A DNA stretch of 64,000 bases. Source: Pseudomonadota bacterium. Its GTDB lineage: Bacteria; Pseudomonadota; Alphaproteobacteria; Rhodospirillales; Magnetospirillaceae. Positions 18,431 to 27,467 of the stretch are shown piece by piece. Numbering within the stretch: position 1 is the stretch's first letter; each line of letters opens with the position of its first letter. The DNA is taken from assembly GCA_021847015.1 (NCBI GenBank), contig JAJZVW010000013.1, positions 1 through 64,000 on the forward strand. The letters run 5' to 3'. Below the pieces are notes generated by a model. That model made no database searches. It saw only the letters and a list, made by a program, of their open reading frames with translations, and was not told where the DNA came from. Made by a program: the position numbers and the translations under genes.

Positions 18431-18997
18431 ATGGACGTTCCTCTGGAAATCCGCTTCCACGACATCGAGCCCTCACAGGCGCTGGAGGCCGCCATCCGCG
18501 AACGGGTGGACAGGCTCAACCGGATGTATCCCAGGCTGACCAGCTGCCGCGTTGCCGTCGAGGCGCCCCACCGACAGCACCGGAAAGGCAACATCTTCGC
18601 GATCCATATCGAACTGGGCGTCCCCGGCGGCAAGCTGGCGGTCACCCGCGAGCCGCACCATGTCCGGGAAAAATACGCCACTCCCGATATCTATAAAACC
18701 TTGCGGGACGCGTTCGACGCCGCCGAGCGGCGGGTGCTCGAATACAAGCGGCAGGTCAAGGGCGAGGTCAAAGCCCACGAGGATTTCTTCCATGGCGAGG
18801 TGGCGGCCGTAAACCCCACCCGCGACCACGGATTCATCACCACCAACACCGGAACGCAACTCTATTTCCACCGCAACGCGCTGATGGAATGCGCGCTGGA
18901 AGACCTGAGCCCCGGCACCGCCGTCCACTATGTGGAAACGGTCGGCGACACCGGCCCCATCGCGGCCAAGGTGTGGCGGGTCGAGACCCGCGCGTGA
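18431..18997 (+). CDS. HPF/RaiA-like ribosome-associated protein with cold-shock domain
   Basis: A 188-residue fusion. Residues 1-115 resemble the ribosome hibernation/sigma54-modulation fold (PLEIRFHDIEPSQALEAAIR, YKTLRDAFDAAERRVLEYKR). Residues 122-188 form a cold-shock-like OB domain (GEVAAVNPTRDHGFITTNTG, then LYFHRNAL). The N-part should bind the 30S decoding region in resting cells. The C-part differs from long-form HPF, whose tail dimerises 70S ribosomes, so RNA binding by the cold-shock domain may replace that function (inference). GAGGGA lies ahead of the ATG. The MITE-like element ends only 38 bases upstream, so it may influence the promoter. Confidence 0.87.
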   Translation: MDVPLEIRFHDIEPSQALEAAIRERVDRLNRMYPRLTSCRVAVEAPHRQHRKGNIFAIHIELGVPGGKLAVTREPHHVREKYATPDIYKTLRDAFDAAERRVLEYKRQVKGEVKAHEDFFHGEVAAVNPTRDHGFITTNTGTQLYFHRNALMECALEDLSPGTAVHYVETVGDTGPIAAKVWRVETRA

Positions 18998-19033
18998 TGA
19001 AAGGGGCGCGCAGCCGCGCGCCCATCCTTCAAT

Positions 19034-20467
19034 CTAAACCGCCGTCCCGCCCACGGTCAGACCGTCGAGGCGGAGCGTCGGCTGGCCGACGCCGACGGGC
19101 ACGCCCTGGCCGTCCTTGCCGCAGGTGCCGATGCCGGGATCGAGGGTGAGGTCGTTGCCGATCATGGACACGCGGGTGAGCGCGTCGGGACCGTTCCCGA
19201 TCAGCGTGGCGCCCTTCACCGCCGGCCCGATCTTGCCGTCCTCGATCAGATACGCCTCCGAGGCGGAGAAGACGAACTTGCCCGAGGTGATGTCCACCTG
19301 GCCGCCGCCGAAATTGACGGCGTACAGCCCGTTCTTGACCGAGCGCAGGATTTCCTCGGGCTCGTGCGCGCCGGCCAGCATGAAGGTGTTGGTCATGCGC
19401 GGCAGCGGCGGGTGGGCATAGGATTGGCGCCGGCCGTTGCCGGTGGCCGCCACGCCCATCAGCCGGGCGTTGAGGCGGTCCTGGAGGTAGCCGACCAGGA
19501 TGCCGTCCTCGATGAGCACGGTGCGCCGCGACGGCGTCCCCTCGTCGTCGATGGAGATGGAGCCGCGGCGGTCCGGCAGCGAACCGTCGTCGACCACGGT
19601 GACGCCGGGCGCCGCCACCCGCTGGCCGATGCGGTTGGAGAAGGCGGAGGTGCCCTTGCGATTGAAATCCCCCTCCAGGCCGTGGCCGACGGCTTCGTGG
19701 AGCATGACGCCCGGCCAGCCGGGACCCAGCACCACCGCCATCTCGCCGGCCGGCGCCGGCACCGAATCCAAATTGACGGACGCCTGGCGCAACGCCTCGT
19801 CGGCGCAGCGATGCCAGTCAGCCGTGCCGATCACCCCGTCATAGGTGACGCGGCCACCGATGCCGTGGCTGCCCGTCTCCATGCGGTCGCCGTGTCCCAG
19901 GACCACCGAAACGTTGAGCCGGACCAGCGGCCGGATGTCGGCGGCATGGGTGCCGTCGGCGCGCATGATGAAGACGGCCTGCCAGGACCCGCCCAGGGAC
20001 GCCGTGACCTGCCGCACCCGCGGGTCGCGGCCGCGCACATAGGCGTCGATCTCTTCCAGGAGCTTTACCTTCTCCTCGAAGGCGACCAGCGTCAGGGGGT
20101 TGAGATCCGTATAGAGCACGCGGTTGGTGCCGGCCGGGCCGGACGCCATGGTGCCGGCGCGGCGGCTGCGGACCGCCTTGACGGTCGCGCCGGCGCGGCG
20201 GATGGCCTCTTCGCTCAGTTCCGAGCCGTGGGCGAACCCTTGCGCTTCGCCCGCCACCGCCCGCAGCCCGAACCCTTGGGCCGTGTCGAAGCTGGCGCTC
20301 TTGATCTGGCGGTCGTCCATCAGCACGCTTTCGGACTGCCGGTATTCCAGGAAGAGTTCGCCGTCGTCCGCCCCGGCCAGGGAATCGGCGACGATGTCCT
20401 GCACGCCGTCGGGATCGAGGCCGGCGCGGACGAAGAACAGCTCGCGGGCATGGGCGTCGTGCGGCAT
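19034..20467 (-). CDS. tldD: Metalloprotease TldD
   Basis: TldD pairs with TldE/PmbA to form a heterodimeric zinc protease that processes unstructured peptides such as microcins and the CcdA antitoxin. The 477-residue protein carries the active-site motif HEAVGHGLEGD, a HExxxH-type zinc site, at about residue 258, and the C-terminal GNGPDALTRVSMIGNDLTLDPG. The ATG at 20467 has AAGGAG at proper spacing. A longer frame to 21478 overlaps the divergent DUF3422 gene and is spurious. tldE is not in this window. Confidence 0.95.
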   Translation of the reverse strand: MPHDAHARELFFVRAGLDPDGVQDIVADSLAGADDGELFLEYRQSESVLMDDRQIKSASFDTAQGFGLRAVAGEAQGFAHGSELSEEAIRRAGATVKAVRSRRAGTMASGPAGTNRVLYTDLNPLTLVAFEEKVKLLEEIDAYVRGRDPRVRQVTASLGGSWQAVFIMRADGTHAADIRPLVRLNVSVVLGHGDRMETGSHGIGGRVTYDGVIGTADWHRCADEALRQASVNLDSVPAPAGEMAVVLGPGWPGVMLHEAVGHGLEGDFNRKGTSAFSNRIGQRVAAPGVTVVDDGSLPDRRGSISIDDEGTPSRRTVLIEDGILVGYLQDRLNARLMGVAATGNGRRQSYAHPPLPRMTNTFMLAGAHEPEEILRSVKNGLYAVNFGGGQVDITSGKFVFSASEAYLIEDGKIGPAVKGATLIGNGPDALTRVSMIGNDLTLDPGIGTCGKDGQGVPVGVGQPTLRLDGLTVGGTAV

Positions 20468-20572
20468 GGGAACTCCTTGGACGGCGGCTTGGCCGGAACG
20501 GTTGGCAGGGTTGGCCGGGCAGTGTACACCAGCCGGTGAGGATTGGCTCGCTTTCGAGGGGAGATATAGGCA

Positions 20573-21889
20573 ATGGCCGAGGGTATGCCAGGGCGGGCCG
20601 CTATGGTTCCCTTGAACGAACATCCTCTGCGCAGGATGCTTGCCGGCGAAGTGCACGCCCGGCCCTATGAGGTGCTGGGGGCGCCGGTGCGGATGTCGCA
20701 CCTGGCGGTCATCCACCGCGAAGGCGGGGATTCCGAGGCCGAGCGCACCCATCTGGCCCAATTGCTCGGTCAGCACGGCGCCGAGCCGCCGGGCGAGGGA
20801 ACGAATTATTTCAGCCGCGATCTGGGCGCGCTCCGCCTGCGGTTCGAGAGGCACGCCGAGTTTTCGACCTACACGTTCTTCCGTTTCGACGATTTCGACC
20901 ATCCCTTCTTCGGCACGGCGCTGGAGCTTGTGCCGCAGGCCTGGCTGCACCACTTGCCCGGCGACGTCGTCACCGCCGTCCACCTTGCGGTGGAACGCAC
21001 CGAGCGCCCGGCCGACGCGATCGCCCCCCTGTTCGACGGCAATCCCATGGTGGGCAGCGAAATGGCGGGCGGCGCGGCGCAGATCTGGACGGATTTCCGG
21101 CTGCACGCCGATGGATTCGGACGCATCCTGGTGCGCGACGTCACCCTGACCGGCGGCCAGACCGGCCGCCTGGCCCAGCGGCTGCTGGAGATCGAAACCT
21201 ACCGGCTGATGGCGCTGCTGGCGTTTCCTCTGGCCCGCCAGTCCAACGGCGAGGTCGCCCGGATCGAAAGGGACATCGCCGGCATCATCGCCGAGCTTGC
21301 CGATCCGGCGGTGTGCCAGAACGACCGCGCCCTCCTCGACCGGCTGACCGGCATGGCCGCCGAGGCGGAGCGCCTGGACGCCACCACCGCCTTCCGGCTT
21401 TCGGCCGCCCGCGCGTACCACGCCATCGTCCAGCAGCGCATCGCCGAATTGCGCGAGGAGCGCATCACCGGCCTGCAAACCGTCTCCGAGTTCATGGACC
21501 GCCGCCTGGCGCCGGCGATGAAGACCTGCGAAACCGCCACCGACCGCCAGCGCATGCTGGCCGGCCGCATCTCGCGCACGAGCGGCCTGTTGCGCACCCG
21601 GGTCGATATCGCGCTGGAGGAAAAGAACGGCGACCTCCTCAAATCCATGAACCGGCGGGCCAAGCTCCAGCTCCGCCTCCAGGAAACGGTCGAGGGGCTG
21701 TCAGTGGTGGCGATCAGCTACTACCTGCTGGGCCTGGTCTCTTACGCCGCCAAGGGTCTGAAGGCTGTCGGCGCGCCGGTCAGCCCCGACCTCGCCGCCA
21801 TCGTCGGCCTGCCCATCATCCTCGGCGCCGTCACCCTGGCCCTGCGCCGGCTGCGCCGCGCCCTGGGCCAAGGACACCGCGAGGAATAG
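20573..21889 (+). CDS. DUF3422 family membrane-anchored protein
   Basis: A 438-residue protein of a family common in proteobacteria with no known function. The N-terminus has the characteristic HPLRRMLAGEVHARPYE, then a mixed alpha/beta domain, a long helical region (residues 230-350, likely coiled coil), and two predicted membrane helices near the C-terminus (about 375-395 and 400-420). The shape recalls CorA-like or UPF membrane proteins, but no metal-binding motif is seen. It is divergent from tldD. The palindromic-repeat region follows its stop. Confidence 0.87.
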   Translation: MAEGMPGRAAMVPLNEHPLRRMLAGEVHARPYEVLGAPVRMSHLAVIHREGGDSEAERTHLAQLLGQHGAEPPGEGTNYFSRDLGALRLRFERHAEFSTYTFFRFDDFDHPFFGTALELVPQAWLHHLPGDVVTAVHLAVERTERPADAIAPLFDGNPMVGSEMAGGAAQIWTDFRLHADGFGRILVRDVTLTGGQTGRLAQRLLEIETYRLMALLAFPLARQSNGEVARIERDIAGIIAELADPAVCQNDRALLDRLTGMAAEAERLDATTAFRLSAARAYHAIVQQRIAELREERITGLQTVSEFMDRRLAPAMKTCETATDRQRMLAGRISRTSGLLRTRVDIALEEKNGDLLKSMNRRAKLQLRLQETVEGLSVVAISYYLLGLVSYAAKGLKAVGAPVSPDLAAIVGLPIILGAVTLALRRLRRALGQGHREE

Positions 21890-21922
21890 ACGGCGGTTCT
21901 CATCGTGCGCGCTGGCTCATGG

Positions 21923-22007
21923 TGTCATTCCGACCGAGCGTGAGCGAGCGGAGGGATCCCTACACGCGACGATGCCGGAAAGATCCCTCTCTTCGCTCGG
22001 GATGACG
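21923..22007. repeat. Dispersed palindromic repeat, copy 6
   Basis: TGTCATTCCGACCGAGCG at the left, GAGGGATCCC and GAAAGATCCCTC as inner arms, and GCTCGGGATGACG at the right. It lies directly downstream of the DUF3422 gene. Confidence 0.85.
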
Positions 22008-22067
22008 ATGAAAAAACCCGCGAAGAGAGCCGCTGGATGCCAGCGGTTCTCATTATGCATTTTTCGC

Positions 22068-22151
22068 TGTCATCCCGAGCCGACGGCGAGGGATCTTTCC
22101 GGCACTTTCGCGTGAAAGATCCCTCGGTCGCTCCGCCCCCTCGGGATGACA
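22068..22151. repeat. Dispersed palindromic repeat, copy 7
   Basis: TGTCATCCCGAGCC at the left, GAGGGATCTTTC and GAAAGATCCCTC as inner arms, and CTCGGGATGACA at the right. With its left flank from 22038 it is nearly the reverse complement of window positions 1-88 (only a few differences). Confidence 0.88.
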
Positions 22152-22366
22152 TAACCAGCGGGCGCACATAATGAGAACCGCTGGCTGGATGCGGTCTTGC
22201 GCGATTTCCGATCCATGATATCATGTGGTGCCCCCAAGGTACGCCATCTCAGATCCGGGGTGGCGGCATCCGCAACACGTGATCCCGATGGCCGGGTTCC
22301 GGCCAATGAGGCCCTGGATTCAGGGACGGAGGAGTCTTTGCGTTTTCGCTTCGCCGGCCCGCGCCC

Positions 22367-24370
22367 ATGCTGATCGGGGCCTTGGGGACATTGCTGGTTC
22401 TCGCCTTTTTGGGGGCCGTTCTCGGCCGCGATAAGCGGACCCCGGCGCTCGTCCATGCCGGTTGCCTGGTCGCCAGCCTCGCGCTTCTGGCCAGCGGATT
22501 GGGTCATTTAGGCCAGCCCACCGATGCGGCCACCACCATGGTGCTGCCCATCGGCCTGCCGTGGACCCAGGCGCATGTGCGCGTCGACAACCTGGCGGCC
22601 CTGTTCATGGTGATCGTCAATCTGTCGGCGGCGGCGGCCAGCGGTTTCGGCATCGCTTACGCCGGCCATCTGCCGGAACCGCGCCGGGTCACCCCGTTCT
22701 TTCCCCTGTTCCTGTTCGGCATGAATGCGGTGCTGATCGCCGACGACGCCTTCACCTTCCTGGTGTCCTGGGAATTCATGTCGCTGGCCTCGTGGGCGCT
22801 GGTGCTGTCGGACCATACCCGCGCCGAGAGCCGCCGCGCCGCGCTGGTCTACCTGACGATGGCGGCGTTCGGCACCTTCAGCCTGCTGACCTGCTTCGGG
22901 GTCATGGCCGGCCCGGGCGGCGACTACACCTTCGCCGCCATGCGCGCCCATTCGCTGGGGCCGGTGGCGGGCTCCCTGGCCGTCCTGCTGGCCCTTCTCG
23001 GCGCCGGCTCCAAGGCCGGCCTGGTTCCCCTGCACGCCTGGCTGCCCCTGGCCCATCCCGCCGCGCCCAGCCACGTCTCGGCGCTGATGTCGGGGGTGAT
23101 GACCAAGGTCGCCCTTTACGCCCTGATCCGCATCCTCATGGACCTGCGCGGCGACGTCGGCTGGGAATGGGGCGCGGTGATGATGGTGGTGGGCGGGATA
23201 ACGGCCGTGCTCGGCGTGCTCTATGCCGTTCTCCAGGACGACATCAAGACCCTGCTCGCCTATTCGACCGTCGAGAACGTCGGCGTCGTCGTCATCGGCC
23301 TGGGCCTGGCCATCGCCTTCAAGGCCGACGGCAAGACCACGCTGGCGGCCCTGGCCCTGGTCGCCGGACTTTACCACGCCATCAACCACTCGGTGTTCAA
23401 GAGCCTGCTGTTCCTGGGCTCGGGCGCCGTGATGACCGCCACCGGCCAGCGTTCCCTGGGCGTCCTGGGCGGGCTGCTCAACCGCATGCCCTGGACGGGC
23501 GCGGTGATGCTGGTGGGGTCGGCCGCCATTTCGGCGCTGCCGCCGCTCAACGGCTTCGTGTCGGAATGGCTGATCTTCCGCGCGCTGTTCAAGGGCCCGA
23601 CCTTGTCGCACTGGGCGATGAAATTCGGCGTGCCGGTGGTCGGCGCGCTGCTGGCTCTGGCGGCCGCCCTGGCGGCGGCGGGGTTCGTGCGCGCCTTCGG
23701 CGTGGCCTTCCTGGGCCGGCCGCGCTCGGCCGAGGCCGCCGCGGCCCGCGAGGTGCCGGCGCCGATGACGGCGGCGATGGCCGTCCTCGCCGTCCTGTGC
23801 GTGGTGCTGGGCGCCATCCCGGTGACGGTGACCAAGGCCCTCGACGGGGTGATCGAGCCTTTGACGGGCGTCCGTTTCTCGGTCTCGGCCAACTTGGGCT
23901 GGCCGTGGCTGTCGCCGGTCAGTTCGGATTGGGGATCGTATTCCGGCACCGTCCTGGTGCTGGTCGGCCTGTCGCTCTTCACCTTCACCATCGCCCTGGT
24001 CCACCGCCTGGGCACCCGGGCGCTGCGCCGCGCCGATGCCTGGGATTGCGGCCATCGCGAATCCCTTCCGGACGCGCAATACAGCGGCCAGAGCTTCGCC
24101 CAGCCGCTGCGGCGCGTGTTCGCCGCCACCATCTTCCGCGCCCGCGAGCGCGTGCAGATGCCCGAGCCCGGCGATTGCGGCCCGGCGACCCACGAGGTGT
24201 CGCTGGTCGACCCGGTGTGGCAGGGCCTTTACGCCTCCATCGGCCGGCTGGTCGATTACATCGCCGACCGGGTCAACCATCTGCAATTCCTCACCGTGCG
24301 CCGATACCTGCTGATGATGTTCGGCACGCTGGTGTTCCTTCTCCTGGTGGTGGCGATTCGGCAGCAATGA
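22367..24370 (+). CDS. hyfB: Hydrogenase-4 subunit B-like proton-pumping subunit
   Basis: A 667-residue polytopic membrane protein of the complex I NuoL/Mrp antiporter family. The ion-channel Glu is in FLVSWEFMSLASW (about residue 137), and the Lys-bearing GAGSKAGLVPLHAWLPLAHP lies near 220-240, followed by SHVSALMSGVMTKVALY. The C-terminal extension (DCGHRESLPDAQYSGQSFAQ onwards) matches the HyfB/HycC type. It is the first gene of a six-gene set and overlaps hyfC by four bases (ATGA). It should couple redox chemistry in the peripheral subunits to ion movement. Confidence 0.93.
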   Translation: MLIGALGTLLVLAFLGAVLGRDKRTPALVHAGCLVASLALLASGLGHLGQPTDAATTMVLPIGLPWTQAHVRVDNLAALFMVIVNLSAAAASGFGIAYAGHLPEPRRVTPFFPLFLFGMNAVLIADDAFTFLVSWEFMSLASWALVLSDHTRAESRRAALVYLTMAAFGTFSLLTCFGVMAGPGGDYTFAAMRAHSLGPVAGSLAVLLALLGAGSKAGLVPLHAWLPLAHPAAPSHVSALMSGVMTKVALYALIRILMDLRGDVGWEWGAVMMVVGGITAVLGVLYAVLQDDIKTLLAYSTVENVGVVVIGLGLAIAFKADGKTTLAALALVAGLYHAINHSVFKSLLFLGSGAVMTATGQRSLGVLGGLLNRMPWTGAVMLVGSAAISALPPLNGFVSEWLIFRALFKGPTLSHWAMKFGVPVVGALLALAAALAAAGFVRAFGVAFLGRPRSAEAAAAREVPAPMTAAMAVLAVLCVVLGAIPVTVTKALDGVIEPLTGVRFSVSANLGWPWLSPVSSDWGSYSGTVLVLVGLSLFTFTIALVHRLGTRALRRADAWDCGHRESLPDAQYSGQSFAQPLRRVFAATIFRARERVQMPEPGDCGPATHEVSLVDPVWQGLYASIGRLVDYIADRVNHLQFLTVRRYLLMMFGTLVFLLLVVAIRQQ

Positions 24371-25314
24371 CGGCGATCCTCTTGCAATTCGCGCACATTC
24401 TGCTGGTGGTGGCCCTGGCGCCGCTGGTGACCGGCTGGGTCCGGCTGGTCAAGGCGCGCTTGAACGGGCGGTGCGGACCGTCGCCGTTCCAGCCCTACCG
24501 CGACCTGTACCGCCTGCTCCAGAAGGAGGCGGTCATCGCCCATTCGGCGTCGTGGATCTTCCGCGCCGCCCCCTACGTCACCTTTGCGGCGGTGTGGCTG
24601 GCCGCCTGCATCGTGCCGACCTTCACCACCGACCTGCTGCTCGCCCCCGCCGCCGACCTGATCGCCCTGGTGGCGCTGCTGGGGCTGGCGCGGTTCTGGA
24701 CCGCGCTGGCCGGAATGGACGTGGGCACCGCCTTCGGCGGGCTGGGGTCGTCCCGCGAAATGCTGATCGCCAGCCTGGCCGAGCCGGCCATGCTGATGGT
24801 GACCTTCTCGCTGTCGCTGCTGTCGGGCTCGACCTCGGCCGCGCATATCGCCGCCTTCGTGCTGTCGGGTGGCATCGGGCTGTCGGTTTCGCTGGGGTTG
24901 GCGCTCGCCGCCATGGTCATGGTGGCCATCGCCGAGAACGGCCGCATCCCCATCGACAATCCCGCCACCCACCTGGAACTGACCATGGTCCACGAGGCCA
25001 TGGTGCTGGAATATTCCGGCCGCCACCTCGCCATGATCGAGGCTGCGGGAATGGTGCGCCTGACCCTGTTCATGGCCCTGATCGGCTGCCTATTCATGCC
25101 CTGGGGCATGGCCCGGCCGGGGGCGGACCTGGCGGAGATCGCCATCGGGCTCGGCGCCTTCCTGGGCAAGACCTTCGCGCTCGGCACCGTGCTGGCCCTG
25201 TTCGAGACCTCCATCGCCAAGATGCGGGTGTTCCGCTACGCGGACTTCCTGGGCGGGGCGCTGCTGCTGGCGCTGCTCGCGACCATCTTCCACTATGTCT
25301 CGGAGGCCGTGTAG
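24367..25314 (+). CDS. hyfC: Hydrogenase-4 subunit C-like membrane subunit (NuoH type)
   Basis: A 315-residue membrane protein of the respiratory complex I subunit 1 family, the piece that anchors the peripheral arm to the membrane. It has QPYRDLYRLLQKEAV near residue 40, the Glu-rich loop IAENGRIPIDNPATHLELTM and VHEAMVLEYSGRHLAM, as in HyfC/HycD. There are about eight hydrophobic segments. It starts within the hyfB stop (ATGA) and abuts the GTG of hyfE directly, so translation is coupled on both sides. Confidence 0.92.
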   Translation: MTAILLQFAHILLVVALAPLVTGWVRLVKARLNGRCGPSPFQPYRDLYRLLQKEAVIAHSASWIFRAAPYVTFAAVWLAACIVPTFTTDLLLAPAADLIALVALLGLARFWTALAGMDVGTAFGGLGSSREMLIASLAEPAMLMVTFSLSLLSGSTSAAHIAAFVLSGGIGLSVSLGLALAAMVMVAIAENGRIPIDNPATHLELTMVHEAMVLEYSGRHLAMIEAAGMVRLTLFMALIGCLFMPWGMARPGADLAEIAIGLGAFLGKTFALGTVLALFETSIAKMRVFRYADFLGGALLLALLATIFHYVSEAV

Positions 25315-25980
25315 GTGTTCGCGCACCTCTCCTACGACGTCGCCCACCTGATCGGCGCCACGGTGCTGATGGCCGGCTTCGGGCTGCTCTACCAGCGCCG
25401 GCTCCAGGCGGTGCTGAACACCTTCGCCTTCCAGGCGCTCGCCCTCGCCGCCGCCGCCGGCTGGCAGGCCCATGTGCAGAACGCCCCCCATCTGTGGGCC
25501 ACCGCCGGCATCGCCCTGGTGTTCAAGGCGCTGCTGGTGCCATTCGCCCTACACTGGCTGGTGGAGCGGCTGGGAATCCACCGCACCGTCGAGACGGCGC
25601 TCTCGATCGGCTGGACCATGATCGTCGGCGTCGCCCTGGTGGCGCTGTCGATCATGCTGGTGCTCCCCGTGACCGCCGGGGCCGCCGCGCTCACCCGCGA
25701 GAGCCTGGCGCTCGCCATGAGCGTCGTCCTGCTCGGCCTGCTGATGATGATCACCCGCCACAACGCCGTGACCCAGGTGGTGGGGTTCATGGCCCTTGAG
25801 AACGGCCTCATCCTCGCCGCGGTATCGGCCAAGGGCATGCCGCTGGTGGTGGAGATTTCGATCGCGTTCTCGGTGCTGGTGGCGATGATCCTGTTCGGCA
25901 TCTTCTTCTTCCGCATCCGCGAGCGGTTCGACAGCCTCGACGTCCAGTACCTCGAAACCTTCCGCGGGGACCGCCAATGA
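25315..25980 (+). CDS. hyfE: Hydrogenase-4 subunit E-like membrane protein (NuoK type)
   Basis: A 221-residue membrane protein with about seven hydrophobic helices. The segment RHNAVTQVVGFMALENGLIL near residue 145 carries the conserved Glu of the MnhC/NuoK/HyfE group, and the tail FFFRIRERFDSLDVQYLETFRGD is typical of HyfE. The start is GTG, directly after the hyfC stop. Its own stop overlaps the hyfF start by four bases (ATGA). It presumably contributes to the ion pathway. Confidence 0.9.
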   Translation: MFAHLSYDVAHLIGATVLMAGFGLLYQRRLQAVLNTFAFQALALAAAAGWQAHVQNAPHLWATAGIALVFKALLVPFALHWLVERLGIHRTVETALSIGWTMIVGVALVALSIMLVLPVTAGAAALTRESLALAMSVVLLGLLMMITRHNAVTQVVGFMALENGLILAAVSAKGMPLVVEISIAFSVLVAMILFGIFFFRIRERFDSLDVQYLETFRGDRQ

Positions 25981-27464
25981 TCTCCTACGTGGCGGCCCTG
26001 TCGCACACCGCCAATCCCCTGCTCTGGATTCTCGGCAGCCCCCTGGCCGGGGCGGCGCTGCTGGCGCTCCTGCCCCGCTGGCGGGCGGCGGCGATCGTCA
26101 ACGTGGTGGTGTCGGGTGTCACGCTGGCGGCCGCCCTGACGCTGTTCCAGCACCGCCCGGCGCCGACGCGCCTGTTGTTCATCGACGATTTCAACATCTA
26201 CCTGGTGGCGCTGACCGCCTTCGTCGGGTTCACCACCAGCGTCTTCTCGGCCGCCTACATCGCCCGCGAAACGGCGGCCCGGCGGCTGCGGCCGGTGCAT
26301 CTGCGCTTCTACCACTCGATGTACCAGGCCTTCCTGTTCACCATGCTGCTGGCGCTCTCGGCCAACAACACCGGGGTGATGTGGGTGGCCGTCGAGGCGG
26401 CGACGCTCACCACCGTGCTGATGGTCAGCCTGTACCGCACCCGCGAGGCCATCGAGGCGGCCTGGAAGTACTTCATCCTGTGCTCGGTGGGCATCGGTCT
26501 GGCGCTGTTCGGCACCATCCTGGTCTACCTCGCCGCCGAGCCGGTCATGGGCGACGGCGCCGACGCCATGGCCTGGACCCTGCTGATCGGCCGCGCCGCC
26601 GCCTTCCAGCCCGACCTGCTCAACCTCGCCTTCGTGTTCGTGCTGGTGGGATACGGCACCAAGGTGGGCCTGGCGCCGCTGCATGCGTGGCTTCCCGACG
26701 CCCACGCCGAGGGCCCGACGCCGATCTCCGCGGTGCTGTCGGGCCTGCTGCTGAACGTGGCCCTTTACGCGCTGCTGCGCTTCAAGATGCTGATCGCCGC
26801 CAACGGGCACACCCTGGCGCCGGGGCCGCTGATGGTGATGATGGGGCTGTCCAGCCTGTTCCTCGCCGGGTTCATGCTGTACCGGCGCGGCGACATCAAG
26901 CGCCTGTTCGCCTATTCGTCCATCGAGCACATGGGCGTCATCACCTTCACCTTCGGCATGGGCGGAGCCGTCGCCAACTTCGCCGGACTGATGCACATGA
27001 CCATGCATTCGCTGACCAAGTCGGCGATCTTCTTCGCCGTGGGCATCATCTCGCAGAATGCCGGGACCAAGCGCATCGCCGACATCCGCGGCCTGACCGT
27101 CAGCCACCCCTTCCTCGGCTGGACCTTCCTGCTGGCGGTGCTGGCCATCGCCGGCCTGCCGCCCATGGGCGTGTTCATGAGCGAATTCCTGGTGGTCAGC
27201 TCCACCTTCGCCCGCCAGCCGCTGCTGGCGCTGCCGCTGGCGCTGGGGCTGCTGCTGGCGTTCGGGGCGCTGGTCAGCCGGGTCCAGGGCATGGCGTTCG
27301 GCACCCCGCTGGCCGCCGCCGGCCATGGCAGGCCGTCGCCCATGGCCAACGCGATGGCCTACGCGCCGCTTTCCGCCCACATGGTTCTGGTGGTGGTAGC
27401 CGGCCTCTACCTGCCGCCGGTGCTGGTGTCCTGGTTCCAGACCGTCGCCAAATTGCTGGGGTAG
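25977..27464 (+). CDS. hyfF: Hydrogenase-4 subunit F-like antiporter subunit
   Basis: A 495-residue polytopic NuoN/NuoM-type subunit. VAVEAATLTTVLMVSLY holds the channel Glu (about 140), and GYGTKVGLAPLHAWLPDAHAEG and PTPISAVLSGLLLNVALY form the family signature. SSIEHMGVITFTFG and LMHMTMHSLTKSAIFFAVG follow. With HyfB this gives the complex two antiporter-like modules. No third one (HyfD) is present. It is followed after three bases by the large-subunit gene. Confidence 0.93.
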   Translation: MISYVAALSHTANPLLWILGSPLAGAALLALLPRWRAAAIVNVVVSGVTLAAALTLFQHRPAPTRLLFIDDFNIYLVALTAFVGFTTSVFSAAYIARETAARRLRPVHLRFYHSMYQAFLFTMLLALSANNTGVMWVAVEAATLTTVLMVSLYRTREAIEAAWKYFILCSVGIGLALFGTILVYLAAEPVMGDGADAMAWTLLIGRAAAFQPDLLNLAFVFVLVGYGTKVGLAPLHAWLPDAHAEGPTPISAVLSGLLLNVALYALLRFKMLIAANGHTLAPGPLMVMMGLSSLFLAGFMLYRRGDIKRLFAYSSIEHMGVITFTFGMGGAVANFAGLMHMTMHSLTKSAIFFAVGIISQNAGTKRIADIRGLTVSHPFLGWTFLLAVLAIAGLPPMGVFMSEFLVVSSTFARQPLLALPLALGLLLAFGALVSRVQGMAFGTPLAAAGHGRPSPMANAMAYAPLSAHMVLVVVAGLYLPPVLVSWFQTVAKLLG

Positions 27465-27467
27465 GCC

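Larger units (their letters stand above)
21890..22366. other. 477-base non-coding region with two palindromic repeats
   Basis: Between DUF3422 and the hyf-like operon. It holds repeat copies 6 and 7 and several copies of the short motif CATAATGAGAACCGC or its reverse (about 21894-21908, 22042-22057, 22167-22181). The last 176 bases before hyfB are the presumed promoter area. I saw no convincing sigma70 promoter there. A sigma54-like TGG-N8-TTGC at 22186-22200 is weak. No convincing ORF was found. Confidence 0.7.

Noticed and set aside
18132-18476. Coding frames inside the 275-bp palindromic element
   Set aside because: They exist only because of the inverted repeats, have no ribosome site, and match no family.
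22186-22200. Sigma54-like site TGG-N8-TTGC before hyfB
   Set aside because: Only TGG and TTGC match. The middle of the -24 element does not. There is no nearby activator gene, so the support is too weak.
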